Shown: positions 8,085-19,106 of the stretch, piece by piece | Layout: every line of letters starts with the position of its first letter | How positions within the stretch are numbered: position 1 is the stretch's first letter | Assembly: GCA_024681775.1 (NCBI GenBank) | Contig: JAILAF010000055.1 | Location: 1 to 32,860, forward strand | Reading direction: 5' to 3' | Length of the DNA: 32,860 nt | From: Lachnospiraceae bacterium | GTDB lineage: Bacteria; Bacillota; Clostridia; Lachnospirales; Lachnospiraceae | The notes under the pieces: generated by a model | Database searches by the model: none | Told to the model about the DNA's origin: nothing | The model's input: only the letters and a program-made list of their open reading frames with translations | Position numbers and translations under genes: made by a program

Positions 8085-9472
8085 TTACCCATACAAAACT
8101 CAGAAAAAATCTTATCCGCCAGATCATCCTCAATCTCTTCGCCAATGATCAGCCCGAGACTCCTGTAAGCATTCATAAGATCTACCGTGTAGAGATCTTC
8201 CGGCATACCGGCCAGCACTGCGTCCTTCACAAGCTCCAGACTGTGATAAGCATCGGACAGTGCTTCCATGTGCCGCGCCCTGGTGATCACAAGATTACCG
8301 TCATCACGGATCGCTCCCTGATAAAAGGAATCACGGATCAGCTCCTGCAATTGCAACAGCCCGTCTCCTGTTTTAGATGAAAATGAAATGACGGGAATGT
8401 CGGAAAATATTTTTTTTGCATCCTCATATACAAAAGCTTCCTGCAGATCATTCTTATTCAGGATCACCACACGAAAAGCATTGGGATATTCGGAGATCCG
8501 CTTCACATCTTCATCAGAAAGAGGAAGGGAACTGTCGATCACATAAAGGATCAATTGCGCTTCCGCAGCAGCGGAAAGTGCACGCTTCACACCAATCTGC
8601 TCTACGGGATCATCCGCATCCCGCAATCCCGCGGTATCGATCAGATGCAAAGTCACATCGCCCAGGGATAAAGTCTCCTCCAGCGTATCTCTGGTGGTAC
8701 CGGAGATATCGGACACGATAGCCCGCTCCTGACCCAGCAGGAGATTCAGGAGAGAGGATTTTCCGGTATTGGGCTGACCCAGGATCACGGTAGAGATTCC
8801 TTCCCGCAAAAGCTTCCCCGCGGAATAAGAATCCATCATCTGTTTGATATCCGACAGAAGTCCATTTAACAATGGAAGAAACGCATCCGCATAGCCCGTC
8901 AGATCATAATGCTCCGGATCATCCATGGCCGCTTCCAGATGCGCTGTTTCATAAAGGATCTTCTCCCGTATCTCTCCGATCCTCCGGGAAAGCAGTCCGG
9001 TAAGCTGATGAACGGAAGCCTTCGCAGCGGCATCACTTTCGGAAGTGATCAGATCCATCACCGCCTCCGCCTGACTTAAGTCAATGCGGCCGTTCAAAAA
9101 AGCCCTTTTGGAAAATTCTCCGGGCTCTGCAAGTCTGGCGCCGCAGGTAAGTACCCGTTCCAGGATCCTTCGCGATACAACGATACCGCCATGACAGGAA
9201 ATTTCCACAACGGTTTCACCGGTATAACTTTTGGGTGCAAAAAAGATACTGGTCAGAACCTCATCAATGATCTCACCATCCTGATCCGTCACAAATCCGT
9301 AGTGCACGGTATGCGATGCCATACCACCCACAAAATGTTTACCGGATTTCGTAACCAGTATCCGATCTGCAATGGAAATACTGTCCGGTCCGCTGATGCG
9401 GATGATACTGATTCCTCCGGTGGACATGGCCGTGGCTATGGCAGCTATGGTATCTTCAAACAATCCCTTCAT
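8081..9472 (-). CDS. mnmE: tRNA modification GTPase MnmE (TrmE)
   Basis: With MnmG it modifies the C5 position of wobble uridines in tRNA, using formyl-tetrahydrofolate as one-carbon donor. The 463 residues comprise the N-terminal folate-binding dimer domain (1-120), a helical domain, and an inserted Ras-like G domain (about 220-380) with P-loop GQPNTGKSS (232-240), switch SGTTRDT (257-263) and DTAGLRD (279-285). The C-terminal FCMGK is a minor variant of the usual FCIGK, keeping the catalytic cysteine. The usual P-loop valine (PNVGKS) is threonine. The ribosome binding site is weak. It lies between khpB and mnmG in the leftward series. Confidence 0.97.
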   Translation of the reverse strand: MKGLFEDTIAAIATAMSTGGISIIRISGPDSISIADRILVTKSGKHFVGGMASHTVHYGFVTDQDGEIIDEVLTSIFFAPKSYTGETVVEISCHGGIVVSRRILERVLTCGARLAEPGEFSKRAFLNGRIDLSQAEAVMDLITSESDAAAKASVHQLTGLLSRRIGEIREKILYETAHLEAAMDDPEHYDLTGYADAFLPLLNGLLSDIKQMMDSYSAGKLLREGISTVILGQPNTGKSSLLNLLLGQERAIVSDISGTTRDTLEETLSLGDVTLHLIDTAGLRDADDPVEQIGVKRALSAAAEAQLILYVIDSSLPLSDEDVKRISEYPNAFRVVILNKNDLQEAFVYEDAKKIFSDIPVISFSSKTGDGLLQLQELIRDSFYQGAIRDDGNLVITRARHMEALSDAYHSLELVKDAVLAGMPEDLYTVDLMNAYRSLGLIIGEEIEDDLADKIFSEFCMGK

Positions 9473-9486
9473 ATTTCTTACCCAAA

Positions 9487-9518
9487 AGCCGGATACAGGT
9501 TCTCACCCATATCCGGCT
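9487..9518 (-). other. Hairpin just upstream of mnmE
   Basis: Arms AGCCGGATA/TATCCGGCT surround a 14-base loop. On the minus strand the stem is followed by TTTT and then, within about 15 bases, the mnmE start. It could act as a weak attenuator between khpB and mnmE, or influence mnmE translation. Confidence 0.45.
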
Positions 9519-9549
9519 GTCATGCTGGCTTTATGTCTGTCGAGAGAGC

Positions 9550-10335
9550 TTAGTATCTTCTTCTTCCGCCTCTGTTGTAATCGCCGGTGGGTCTGACCCC
9601 TTCCTTCAGCTCAACATATACACGACGGTTCGGCTCCTCACCCTTACTATAGGTAGTAACGTACTTACTGTCCTGCAGCGCGCTGTGAATGATGCGACGC
9701 TCGTAAGGATTCATGGGCTCCAGCTCATAAGTCTTACCGGTTCTCTTTACCTTGGAAGCCACATTCTTAGCCAGGTTCTCAAGAGTCTCTTTTCTTCTCT
9801 CTCTGTAATTCTCGGTGTCCACCTTCACACGGATGTAATCCTCCACATCCTTATTGACCACCAGAGAAACCAGATACTGCAGAGAATCCAGCGTAGCGCC
9901 TCTCTTGCCGATAAGGACACCCATCTCCTCACCGCTAAGGTTGATGTTCATGGTATTCTCGGACTGATCAAACTCCACATCGATGATCACTTCCATATCC
10001 ATTGCATTGAACACATCGGATAAAAATCTGGTAGCGGCATCTACGATCTCGGTATCGGAAACAGCCTTTGCGGGAGCTTTCTCTTCTACTTTGGTCTCGG
10101 ACTTTACGGGAGCCTCTTCCTTCTTTTCCTCAGCAGGAGCAGGTGCAGATTCCTTCTTGCTCTGATCCGCAACCGCTGCACGAATGATGGCAGGCTTGGA
10201 ACCGAGGCCTAGGAAACCACTGGACTCCTCCTGAACAACGGTATAATCAAGCAGATCACTGGGCACACCAAATGCCTGGCAGGCATCGGTAATAGCGTCA
10301 TTTACGGTTTTCGCGGTAAATTCCTGATATTCCAT
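9550..10335 (-). CDS. khpB: RNA-binding protein KhpB (Jag/EloR)
   Basis: A 261-residue RNA-binding protein linked in Gram-positives to cell elongation and small-RNA biology. It has an N-terminal Jag domain (1-52), an Ala/Glu/Lys/Pro-rich linker (about 58-95), a KH-II domain (about 100-180) with the GKRG motif (143-146), and an R3H domain (about 190-245) with ERRIIH (212-217). The tail GGRRRY is basic. The frame extends ten codons further into the overlap with yidC, but the start at MEYQEFTAKT has GAGAGG about 9 bases upstream and fits the Jag-N domain, so it is preferred. Adjacent to yidC, as is usual in Firmicutes. Confidence 0.93.
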   Translation of the reverse strand: MEYQEFTAKTVNDAITDACQAFGVPSDLLDYTVVQEESSGFLGLGSKPAIIRAAVADQSKKESAPAPAEEKKEEAPVKSETKVEEKAPAKAVSDTEIVDAATRFLSDVFNAMDMEVIIDVEFDQSENTMNINLSGEEMGVLIGKRGATLDSLQYLVSLVVNKDVEDYIRVKVDTENYRERRKETLENLAKNVASKVKRTGKTYELEPMNPYERRIIHSALQDSKYVTTYSKGEEPNRRVYVELKEGVRPTGDYNRGGRRRY

Positions 10336-10361
10336 ATCTGATGTCCTCTCTAACGAAACGA

Positions 10362-11705
10362 TCATTTGTTGTTTTTGTTGTTAAAATCTCTGACCATATT
10401 GGCCTTTGCCATCATGCTTCCGCCGGAAGAAGTGCCTGCGGAAGAAGAACTTCCGGAACCCGAAGAACTGCTGTCGGAATCACCGGATGCTACCAGCCTT
10501 GCCTTACCGGAAATGGTGGAACCACCGCTGATATTTCTGGTGTTCATATTGGCGTAAGCATTCATACGTTCCTGCTGAGCCTTCAGTTTTTCCATCTTCT
10601 TGGCACTCTTGCCGGAATTCTGACGGATCAGCTCATCAAAATCGATGGCATCAATGTGCTTGTTCATGATCACCTGAATGACCATACGGACAACTGCATT
10701 GGCAATCCAGTAGATTCCCATACCTGCAGGCAGTGTAAAACAGAACCAGATGGAGATCAGAGGCATCATCATGTTCATGGACTTCATGGACTGTGCCATG
10801 GAATCCGCCTGCGCATTTCCGCTGTCCTGGGTTGTTGCCGGCGCAAGCTTTAAAGAAAGCCACTGCGTTGCACCGGAAAGCAGAGGAATGAGGACTGCAA
10901 CCAGTACCACAAGATACTTTCCTGCGGCAAAGGACTCCTTCATGGTATACCAGGGAGAGTTACCGATGCTCAGACCCAGGAAATTGTTATAAGTATCGAT
11001 CAGACCTCTGTGAATGATATCACCGGCACTGTTCAAAGTGCTGAGGATCTCACTTCCTTCATAAGTCAGACCGTTCAGACCGTAATGATCTGCAATGACA
11101 GACATGTCAGAACTGGAAAGTCTGTTTAAAACGTCGATCACACCATTGGACATATTATCGTCCGTCATGGTCCTGCCATAGGCATTTACAGTACTGACAA
11201 TCGTGTCAACACCGGAATTTTTCAGAAATTCCGCATTATCTACGCTAATGATCTTTTCGGCAAGGACACGGAAGGTATCGCCGATCTTAGTAACATAGGC
11301 GGGAATCAGATAGATCACACGATACAGAGCAAACAGAATGGGCATCTGGATCAACAGATACGCACAACTGCCTGTGGGAGAAGTACCGTACTTTGCGTAG
11401 ATAGCCTGCATCTCCGAATTCATGGCCATCTGAGAATTCTGATCCTTCTTACCCTCGTATTTTTTCTGAAGCGCCTTGATCTCAGGATTCATCTTCTGAG
11501 AGAGCTTGGAGAACTTCTGCTGCTTATAGGTCAGCGGGATCATGAAAATATTGACGATCACGGTAAAAAAGATAATGGAAAGGCCGATATTCGGAATCCC
11601 GACCTTGTCCAGCACAAGGAAAATCCCCTCCATAACCTTACCGAAGATCCAAACGATATACCGGAAGATCGGAGTGGAGTTTTGCGTCAATAACATACTG
11701 TACAT
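10362..11705 (-). CDS. yidC: Membrane protein insertase YidC/OxaA
   Basis: Inserts and folds membrane proteins with or without SecYEG. The 447-residue product is much longer than typical Gram-positive YidC (about 260-290). The conserved core is visible: a TM near 37-57, the cytoplasmic helical pair KQQKFSKLSQ...PEIKALQKKY (about 61-84), the hairpin segment LIQMPILFALYRVIY (118-132), and late TMs around 264-286 and 310-345. The extra length is an extracytoplasmic insertion (about 137-250) and a cytoplasmic tail (about 346-447) rich in Ser/Gly. The TM position normally holding the groove arginine reads VNIFMIPL, that is, Asn. The start chosen has AGGAG 6 bases ahead. Downstream of rnpA and yidD. 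Confidence 0.93.
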   Translation of the reverse strand: MYSMLLTQNSTPIFRYIVWIFGKVMEGIFLVLDKVGIPNIGLSIIFFTVIVNIFMIPLTYKQQKFSKLSQKMNPEIKALQKKYEGKKDQNSQMAMNSEMQAIYAKYGTSPTGSCAYLLIQMPILFALYRVIYLIPAYVTKIGDTFRVLAEKIISVDNAEFLKNSGVDTIVSTVNAYGRTMTDDNMSNGVIDVLNRLSSSDMSVIADHYGLNGLTYEGSEILSTLNSAGDIIHRGLIDTYNNFLGLSIGNSPWYTMKESFAAGKYLVVLVAVLIPLLSGATQWLSLKLAPATTQDSGNAQADSMAQSMKSMNMMMPLISIWFCFTLPAGMGIYWIANAVVRMVIQVIMNKHIDAIDFDELIRQNSGKSAKKMEKLKAQQERMNAYANMNTRNISGGSTISGKARLVASGDSDSSSSGSGSSSSAGTSSGGSMMAKANMVRDFNNKNNK

Positions 11706-11743
11706 TGTGTCTCCTAATTCAATTGGAAAATGATTCGACAAAA

Positions 11744-11956
11744 TCAGGGAACAGGATCATATCCACCATGAGAAAAGGGATTGCAGCGCATGATACGCCA
11801 GGTCCCCATAGCAGTACCCTTCAAGGGTCCGTATTTTTCTATCGCCTGCCTTGTATATTCCGAACAGCTGGGAATATAAGGACATTTTGTTCTCTTCAAA
11901 GGAGAGATTTCCCGCTGGTAAAAGCGGATCCCCCTAACCATCATTTTCCTGACCAT
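11744..11956 (-). CDS. yidD: Membrane protein insertion efficiency factor YidD
   Basis: A 70-residue protein with the full YidD signature: [12 protein letters not shown], then [19 protein letters not shown] with its conserved cysteines, and [18 protein letters not shown] at the end. It assists YidC-dependent insertion at the membrane. It sits between rnpA (6 bp) and yidC (38 bp), the standard order. The first ATG is used, but the start four codons in (ATGATG at 11944) has the better AGGA site, so the N-terminus may be 66 residues. Confidence 0.93.
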   Translation of the reverse strand: MVRKMMVRGIRFYQREISPLKRTKCPYIPSCSEYTRQAIEKYGPLKGTAMGTWRIMRCNPFSHGGYDPVP

Positions 11957-11962
11957 ATTTTC

Positions 11963-12301
11963 TTACTTCAAAATGTGATGCAATCGTCCCAGATGCAAAA
12001 GTGCGCTCTCAATCTCATGAAAACCCGCATCCTTAGCGCTCTGTCTGGCGACCACCACGATGTCCAAACCACTATTGAACATCTCTTCGTTCAGCCGGTA
12101 AGCCTCCCGAAGCAACCGGGCAATATGATGTCTTACCACGGAATTGCCCACTTTTTTACTGACACTGAACCCGAAACGATTACGATCCGTACCGTTCTTT
12201 TTTACGTACATCACTAATGTTCGATTGGCGAAGGATTTTTTTTCTTGATATACGGCTGCGAATGCATCGTTTTTTTTCAGTGACTCGGAAAATTTCAACA
12301 T
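11963..12301 (-). CDS. rnpA: Ribonuclease P protein component
   Basis: The protein subunit of RNase P, which trims the 5' leader from precursor tRNA with the catalytic RNA subunit. The 112 residues begin with the family-typical MLKFSESLKKNDAF, followed by FGFSVSKKVGNSVVR. The conserved RNR helix reads RHHIARLLREAYRL where most bacteria have RNRxKRxxRE, so it keeps the flanking arginines but has HH and A at usually Asn/Arg and Lys positions. No Shine-Dalgarno sequence is apparent before the ATG, and a terminator-like hairpin lies between it and rpmH, so expression is probably much lower than rpmH. Confidence 0.95.
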   Translation of the reverse strand: MLKFSESLKKNDAFAAVYQEKKSFANRTLVMYVKKNGTDRNRFGFSVSKKVGNSVVRHHIARLLREAYRLNEEMFNSGLDIVVVARQSAKDAGFHEIESALLHLGRLHHILK

Positions 12302-12325
12302 ATTTGATTTGTTTGAACCGAAAAT

Positions 12326-12353
12326 TCAAAAAAGGTCACATTACTGTGACCTT
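12326..12353 (-). terminator. Attenuator-like terminator between rpmH and rnpA
   Basis: Perfect 9-bp arms AAGGTCACA and TGTGACCTT (12332-12340 and 12345-12353) with a 4-base loop are followed, on the minus strand, by a run of T. The stem begins only 4 bases beyond the rpmH stop codon. It would end most transcripts after rpmH and let a fraction continue into rnpA-yidD-yidC. Confidence 0.85.
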
Positions 12354-12357
12354 ACTC

Positions 12358-12492
12358 TTAAGCGGATAATCTCTTTCTACCCTTGGCACGTCTGGAAGCA
12401 AGTACCTTTCTTCCGCCGGGAGTAGACATTCTGGCTCTGAAACCGTGAACCTTAGAATGAGAACGCTTTTTAGGCTGAAAAGTCATCTTCAT
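12358..12492 (-). CDS. rpmH: 50S ribosomal protein L34
   Basis: A 44-residue highly basic protein starting [18 protein letters not shown] and ending GRKRLSA, an unmistakable L34. The [14 protein letters not shown] region is the conserved rRNA-binding core. AGGAGG lies 9 bases before the ATG, an excellent ribosome site fitting its high expression. A TTGACA-17-TAAAAT promoter is about 55 bp upstream, at the edge of the origin. It is the first gene of the leftward arm. Confidence 0.98.
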   Translation of the reverse strand: MKMTFQPKKRSHSKVHGFRARMSTPGGRKVLASRRAKGRKRLSA

Positions 12493-12547
12493 CGGAAAAC
12501 ACCTCCTTCTTGCGAAATTCTTCGCCCTTCAGAAAATAGCAAGGTTG

Positions 12548-12576
12548 ATTTTATAAGAAACAAATTGGAATGTCAA
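12548..12576 (-). promoter_or_regulatory. rpmH promoter
   Basis: On the minus strand, a perfect -35 TTGACA (12571-12576) is followed after 17 bases by TAAAAT (12548-12553). An alternative -10 TATAAA lies two bases nearer. It directs transcription of rpmH and, by read-through, rnpA onward. Confidence 0.8.
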
Positions 12577-12668
12577 GCAAAAACCCACTATTTTACGGCA
12601 TTTTCCACACGAAAAAATTTTTTTTAAATGTTTTCCATGATATCCACATCTTTTTCCACCGCATAAAG

Positions 12669-12700
12669 TTATTCACAATTTGTGGAAAAGATGTGAATAA
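12669..12700. promoter_or_regulatory. Inverted DnaA-box cluster, left
   Basis: Two TTATTCACA boxes face each other, with arms AAAGTTATTCACA and TGTGAATAACTTT forming a 13-bp inverted repeat (12665-12677 and 12692-12704). A one-mismatch box lies between them. This is about 90 bp upstream of the rpmH promoter, so bound DnaA could also affect rpmH. Confidence 0.8.
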
Positions 12701-12838
12701 CTTTGATTTTTTGATTTATAACCTGTGGAATCAAAAGAAAAAATGCCGATTTTCAGGCATTCTTAAACGTTTATGAAATTATCCACATCCCATTTTTAAA
12801 AATTCTAAAAAATGTATAAAAAAACCTTGTAACCATAC

Positions 12839-12859
12839 TTATCCACATATTGTGGATAA
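12839..12859. promoter_or_regulatory. Inverted DnaA-box pair, right
   Basis: Two perfect 9-mers, TTATCCACA and its reverse complement TGTGGATAA, are separated by 3 bases, giving a 21-bp palindrome about 35 bp upstream of the dnaA -35 element. It is well placed both for origin assembly and for autoregulation of dnaA. Confidence 0.88.
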
Positions 12860-12891
12860 ATGTGTACAATTTTAAGGTTCATAACTGGAAA

Positions 12892-12920
12892 TTGACCTTA
12901 ATTTCTAACTATATTAAAAT
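12892..12920 (+). promoter_or_regulatory. dnaA promoter
   Basis: TTGACC (12892-12897) and TAAAAT (12915-12920) are separated by 17 bases. The predicted transcript start is about 25 bases before the dnaA ATG, and the paired DnaA boxes at 12839-12859 lie just upstream. Confidence 0.7.
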
Positions 12921-12950
12921 AAATAGGCATCAAATCATAAGGACGGAATT

Positions 12951-14312
12951 ATGGACAAAATCGAGCAAAAATGGGACGAAATCAAACAGATCGTACGCCA
13001 GGAATGTAACATTTCGGATATTTCTTATCGCACCTGGATCGAACCCCTCAAGTATCACAAAACGGAAAACAATACGGTCTATGTCATTACCAGCTCCGAT
13101 CAAAAAAACGTGCTGGACTATATTACTGCGAAATTTTTGAATTTCTTTCAGGTGGCCGTATCGGAGATCATGGGAGAGGATTATTCCGTTGTCTTCCTAT
13201 TAGAAAGGGATCTGGATGCGGCTGAACTACCAAAAAAGGAAATTCCTGCGCCTGTCGTGAAAAAGGAGCCTGCTTACTCCAACGATACCTTAAATCCCAA
13301 GTATAAATTCGAGACCTTCGTGGTAGGTAAAAACAATCAGTTTGCACATTCCGCCTGCCTTGCAGTGGCCGAGTCTCCCGGAGAAGTCTACAATCCTCTC
13401 TATATCTACGGAGGACCCGGACTGGGCAAAACCCATCTGATGCATTCCATCGGACACTTCATTCTGGAGCAGAATCCCAATATGAAGGTCCTTTATGTTA
13501 CCAGTGAGCAGTTCATGAACGAAGTCATCGACTCTATCCGAAGCGGTAATGCTGCTTCCATGACAAAGCTCCGGGACAAATACCGTACCGTGGATGTACT
13601 CATGATCGACGATGTACAATTTATAATAGGTAAGGAAAGTACTCAGGAAGAGTTTTTCCACACCTTTAATGCACTTCACGATGCCCATAAACAGATCATT
13701 CTATCCTCCGATAAGCCTCCGAAGGATATCCAGACCCTGGACGACCGTTTCATTTCCCGTTTCATCTGGGGACTGACTGTGGATATCCAGACGCCGGACT
13801 TTGAGACCAGAATGGCGATCCTTCGTAAAAATGCGGAGACACTGGATCTGCAGGTCAGTGATGATATTTTCACCTACATCGCCGAAAATATCACTACCAA
13901 CATCCGTGAGCTTGAGGGTGCCTTAAACAAGATCGTGGCCTTTTCCAAGCTGAGCAATTCCTCTCCCAGCATGGAGCTGGCGGAAGAAGCGCTGAAGGAC
14001 ATGATCAATACCAACAGATCCAAGTACCAGACACCGGAATATATCATCAAAATGACTGCGGAAGCCTTTGGCGTTCGTCCCGAGGATATTACTTCTCCCA
14101 AGCGGAATGCCAACTTTGTCCTTCCCCGTCAGGTGGTCATGTACCTGTGCTACGATATGCTCTCCATCTCTTATGCTAATATTGCCAAGATCCTGAAGAA
14201 AAAAGACCACACTACTGTCCTCCACGGTGTGGATAAGATCCGGGAAGAGATGGACAGCAACGAAGATCTGAAAAAGAAGGTGGAAGTTATCCGCAAAAAA
14301 ATCACCACCTGA
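12951..14312 (+). CDS. dnaA: Chromosomal replication initiator protein DnaA
   Basis: The AAA+ initiator that binds DnaA boxes and unwinds oriC. At 453 residues it has normal length. Domain I is about 1-85, with a short Pro/Lys linker (domain II, about 88-108). Domain III holds Walker A GGPGLGKTH (154-162), Walker B VLMIDDVQF (216-224) and the Arg-finger box DDRFISRF. Domain IV (about 350-453) carries the DnaA signature KDHTTVLHGVDKI (418-430). The usual SRFEWGL reads SRFIWGL, a small variation. The ATG has AAGGACGG upstream. First gene of the rightward arm. Confidence 0.99.
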   Translation: MDKIEQKWDEIKQIVRQECNISDISYRTWIEPLKYHKTENNTVYVITSSDQKNVLDYITAKFLNFFQVAVSEIMGEDYSVVFLLERDLDAAELPKKEIPAPVVKKEPAYSNDTLNPKYKFETFVVGKNNQFAHSACLAVAESPGEVYNPLYIYGGPGLGKTHLMHSIGHFILEQNPNMKVLYVTSEQFMNEVIDSIRSGNAASMTKLRDKYRTVDVLMIDDVQFIIGKESTQEEFFHTFNALHDAHKQIILSSDKPPKDIQTLDDRFISRFIWGLTVDIQTPDFETRMAILRKNAETLDLQVSDDIFTYIAENITTNIRELEGALNKIVAFSKLSNSSPSMELAEEALKDMINTNRSKYQTPEYIIKMTAEAFGVRPEDITSPKRNANFVLPRQVVMYLCYDMLSISYANIAKILKKKDHTTVLHGVDKIREEMDSNEDLKKKVEVIRKKITT

Positions 14313-14358
14313 TCTTCGCTTAAGCACAATGTTTTACATTTCATTTTTTGCCCTTTTT

Positions 14359-14367
14359 TGGTATAAT
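14359..14367 (+). promoter_or_regulatory. Extended -10 promoter for dnaN
   Basis: TGGTATAAT is a perfect -10 hexamer with TGn extension in the dnaA-dnaN spacer. No good -35 is seen at 17 bases. The leader would be about 125 bases long. Confidence 0.65.
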
Positions 14368-14431
14368 ATAAGGTGTTTTTCACAGAATTCACCACCCTTA
14401 ATATTATTAATGTGAACTTGATTCTTTATTT

Positions 14432-14480
14432 GTTATCCGTCGGCCGGAAGCCCCTTTTTGATCACACCGGAGTGGATAAC
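14432..14480 (+). promoter_or_regulatory. dnaN leader inverted repeat with DnaA-box-like 9-mer
   Basis: Arms GTTATCC (14432-14438) and GGATAAC (14474-14480), strengthened by CCGG inner pairs, could form a hairpin in the dnaN leader about 20 bases before the start. The right arm contains a DnaA box differing at one base (TTATCCACT on the minus strand, 14471-14479). It could be a minor second DnaA-binding cluster downstream of dnaA, as in Bacillus. Confidence 0.45.
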
Positions 14481-14500
14481 CGAATGAGAGGAGAACGCAA

Positions 14501-15625
14501 ATGAAATTCATCTGCAGTAAGACCGCTCTTGTAAACGGAGTCAGAACCGTGAACAAAGCCGTTACCAAGAGAAGCACCATGTCTATCCTTGAGTGCATCC
14601 TGATCAATACCACAGATGGTGAGATCCGTCTGACCGGTACCGATACGGAGCTTGGCATTGAGACATTGGTGGACGGCCAGGTCGAGGACAGAGGAATCGT
14701 AGCGATTGAAGCCGGTATTTTTACGGATATCGTATCTAACCTTCCCGATGACGGCGATGTTATCGTGGAATCCGATGAGAATTTTGTTACCCACATTACC
14801 TGCAACAAGGCAAATTTCAACATTGTAGGAAAGTCCGGTGAAGAATATCCCTATCTTCCCGAGCTGAACAGAAATGACAGCGTGATCATCAGCCAGATGG
14901 CACTGCGGGATGTGATCAGACAGACCATCTTCTCCATTGCCGAAGGTGGTGATGATTCCACCAATCAGCAGTCCATGAGAGGTGAGCTGATGGAGATTTT
15001 CGGTGACTCCATCCGCCTTTCTTCCCTGGACGGACATCGTATTTCCATCCGCCGCATCCAGCTGAAGGATGTGTATGATTCCAAGAAGGTCATCGTACCC
15101 GGTAAGAGCCTGAATGAAATCAGCAAGATCTTAACCGGCGGTGCGGATGATGATGTGGAGATTTCCTTTAATCCCAACCACATCATGTTTGAGTTTGAAA
15201 ATACCAAAGTTGTCTCCCGTCTGATCGAAGGTTCCTTCTTTGATGTGGATAAGATGAACATCAAGGATCATGAGACCAAGTTTAAGGTCAACAAGAGAGC
15301 CTTCATGGAATGTATCAATCGTGCAAATCTTCTGGTAAAAGAGGGAGATAAAAAGCCCATCATCCTGGATATCCGTGATGACAGGGTTTACATGATGATC
15401 AATTCCACGGCCGGCAACATGAAGGAAGATATCGAGATTGAAAAGTACGGCAAGGATCTGATGATCGCCTTCAATCCGAAATTCGTTTTGGATGCGCTGA
15501 AGGTCATCGAGGATGATGAAGTGGAGCTTTATTTTGTGAATTCCAAAGCGCCCTGCTTTATCAAGAACAACAGCGAGACCTATATCTACGTTGTTTTGCC
15601 CATCAACTTTAATTCCATTCACTGA
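14501..15625 (+). CDS. dnaN: DNA polymerase III sliding clamp (beta subunit)
   Basis: The ring-shaped processivity factor that tethers DNA polymerase III to DNA. The 374 residues match the usual 365-380 and begin with the typical MKFICSKTALVNGVRTVNKAV. Family features include TDTELGIE (about 47-54) and an FSIAEGG loop (about 147-153). The C-terminus reads YVVLPINFNSIH, a less common ending where many clamps finish in MPMRL or PVR, so residues around the protein-binding pocket may differ. AGAGGAG lies 8 bases before the ATG. It is separated from dnaA by a 188-bp spacer with its own promoter. Confidence 0.98.
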   Translation: MKFICSKTALVNGVRTVNKAVTKRSTMSILECILINTTDGEIRLTGTDTELGIETLVDGQVEDRGIVAIEAGIFTDIVSNLPDDGDVIVESDENFVTHITCNKANFNIVGKSGEEYPYLPELNRNDSVIISQMALRDVIRQTIFSIAEGGDDSTNQQSMRGELMEIFGDSIRLSSLDGHRISIRRIQLKDVYDSKKVIVPGKSLNEISKILTGGADDDVEISFNPNHIMFEFENTKVVSRLIEGSFFDVDKMNIKDHETKFKVNKRAFMECINRANLLVKEGDKKPIILDIRDDRVYMMINSTAGNMKEDIEIEKYGKDLMIAFNPKFVLDALKVIEDDEVELYFVNSKAPCFIKNNSETYIYVVLPINFNSIH

Positions 15626-15639
15626 TTCAGGCTGGATAT

Positions 15640-15851
15640 ATGATCAAATTGGCACTTAAGGAAGAATATATCAAACTTGGCCAGGCGCTGAAAGCGGCTG
15701 GCTTAGTTGGTTCAGGGGTAGATGCAAAATATGCGGTGCAGGATGGCCTCGTAAAGGTAAACGGAGAGACCTGTACGCAGCGCGGAAAGAAGCTCTGCGC
15801 CGGTGATCAGGTGAGCTTTCAGGGACAGGAAATAGAAATCGTAGAAAAAGA

Positions 15852-15855
<4 letters not shown>
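15640..15855 (+). CDS. yaaA: S4-domain RNA-binding protein (YaaA/RlbA type)
   Basis: A 71-residue protein made almost entirely of one S4 RNA-binding domain, with LGQALKAAGLVGSG near the start and KVNGETCTQRGKKL in the middle. Small S4 proteins in this place (yaaA in Bacillus, between dnaN and recF) are conserved in Firmicutes and thought to act in ribosome assembly. Its stop overlaps the recF start (ATGA), so the two are translationally coupled. It lies 14 bp downstream of dnaN. Confidence 0.93.
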
Positions 15856-19087
<3,232 letters not shown>

Positions 19088-19106
19088 GACCGGATAAGAG
19101 GAAGTT

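Larger units (their letters stand above)
12600..12900. other. oriC: chromosomal replication origin
   Basis: The roughly 460-bp gap between divergent rpmH and dnaA holds a DnaA-box array. Perfect TTATCCACA boxes lie at 12779-12787 (+), 12839-12847 (+) and 12851-12859 (-). TTATTCACA boxes lie at 12669-12677 (+) and 12692-12700 (-). One-mismatch boxes lie at 12640-12648 (+, ATATCCACA) and 12681-12689 (-, TTTTCCACA). The tract 12790-12826 is strongly AT-rich and may be the unwinding element. Coding direction also flips here. Confidence 0.93.

Noticed and set aside
12721..12729. TGTGGAATC as another DnaA box
   Set aside because: Two mismatches from the consensus, so it is not counted among the boxes.
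14398..14410. AT palindrome TTAATATTATTAA in the dnaA-dnaN spacer
   Set aside because: Short and AT-only; such palindromes arise by chance in AT-rich spacer, and it lacks the features of a terminator.
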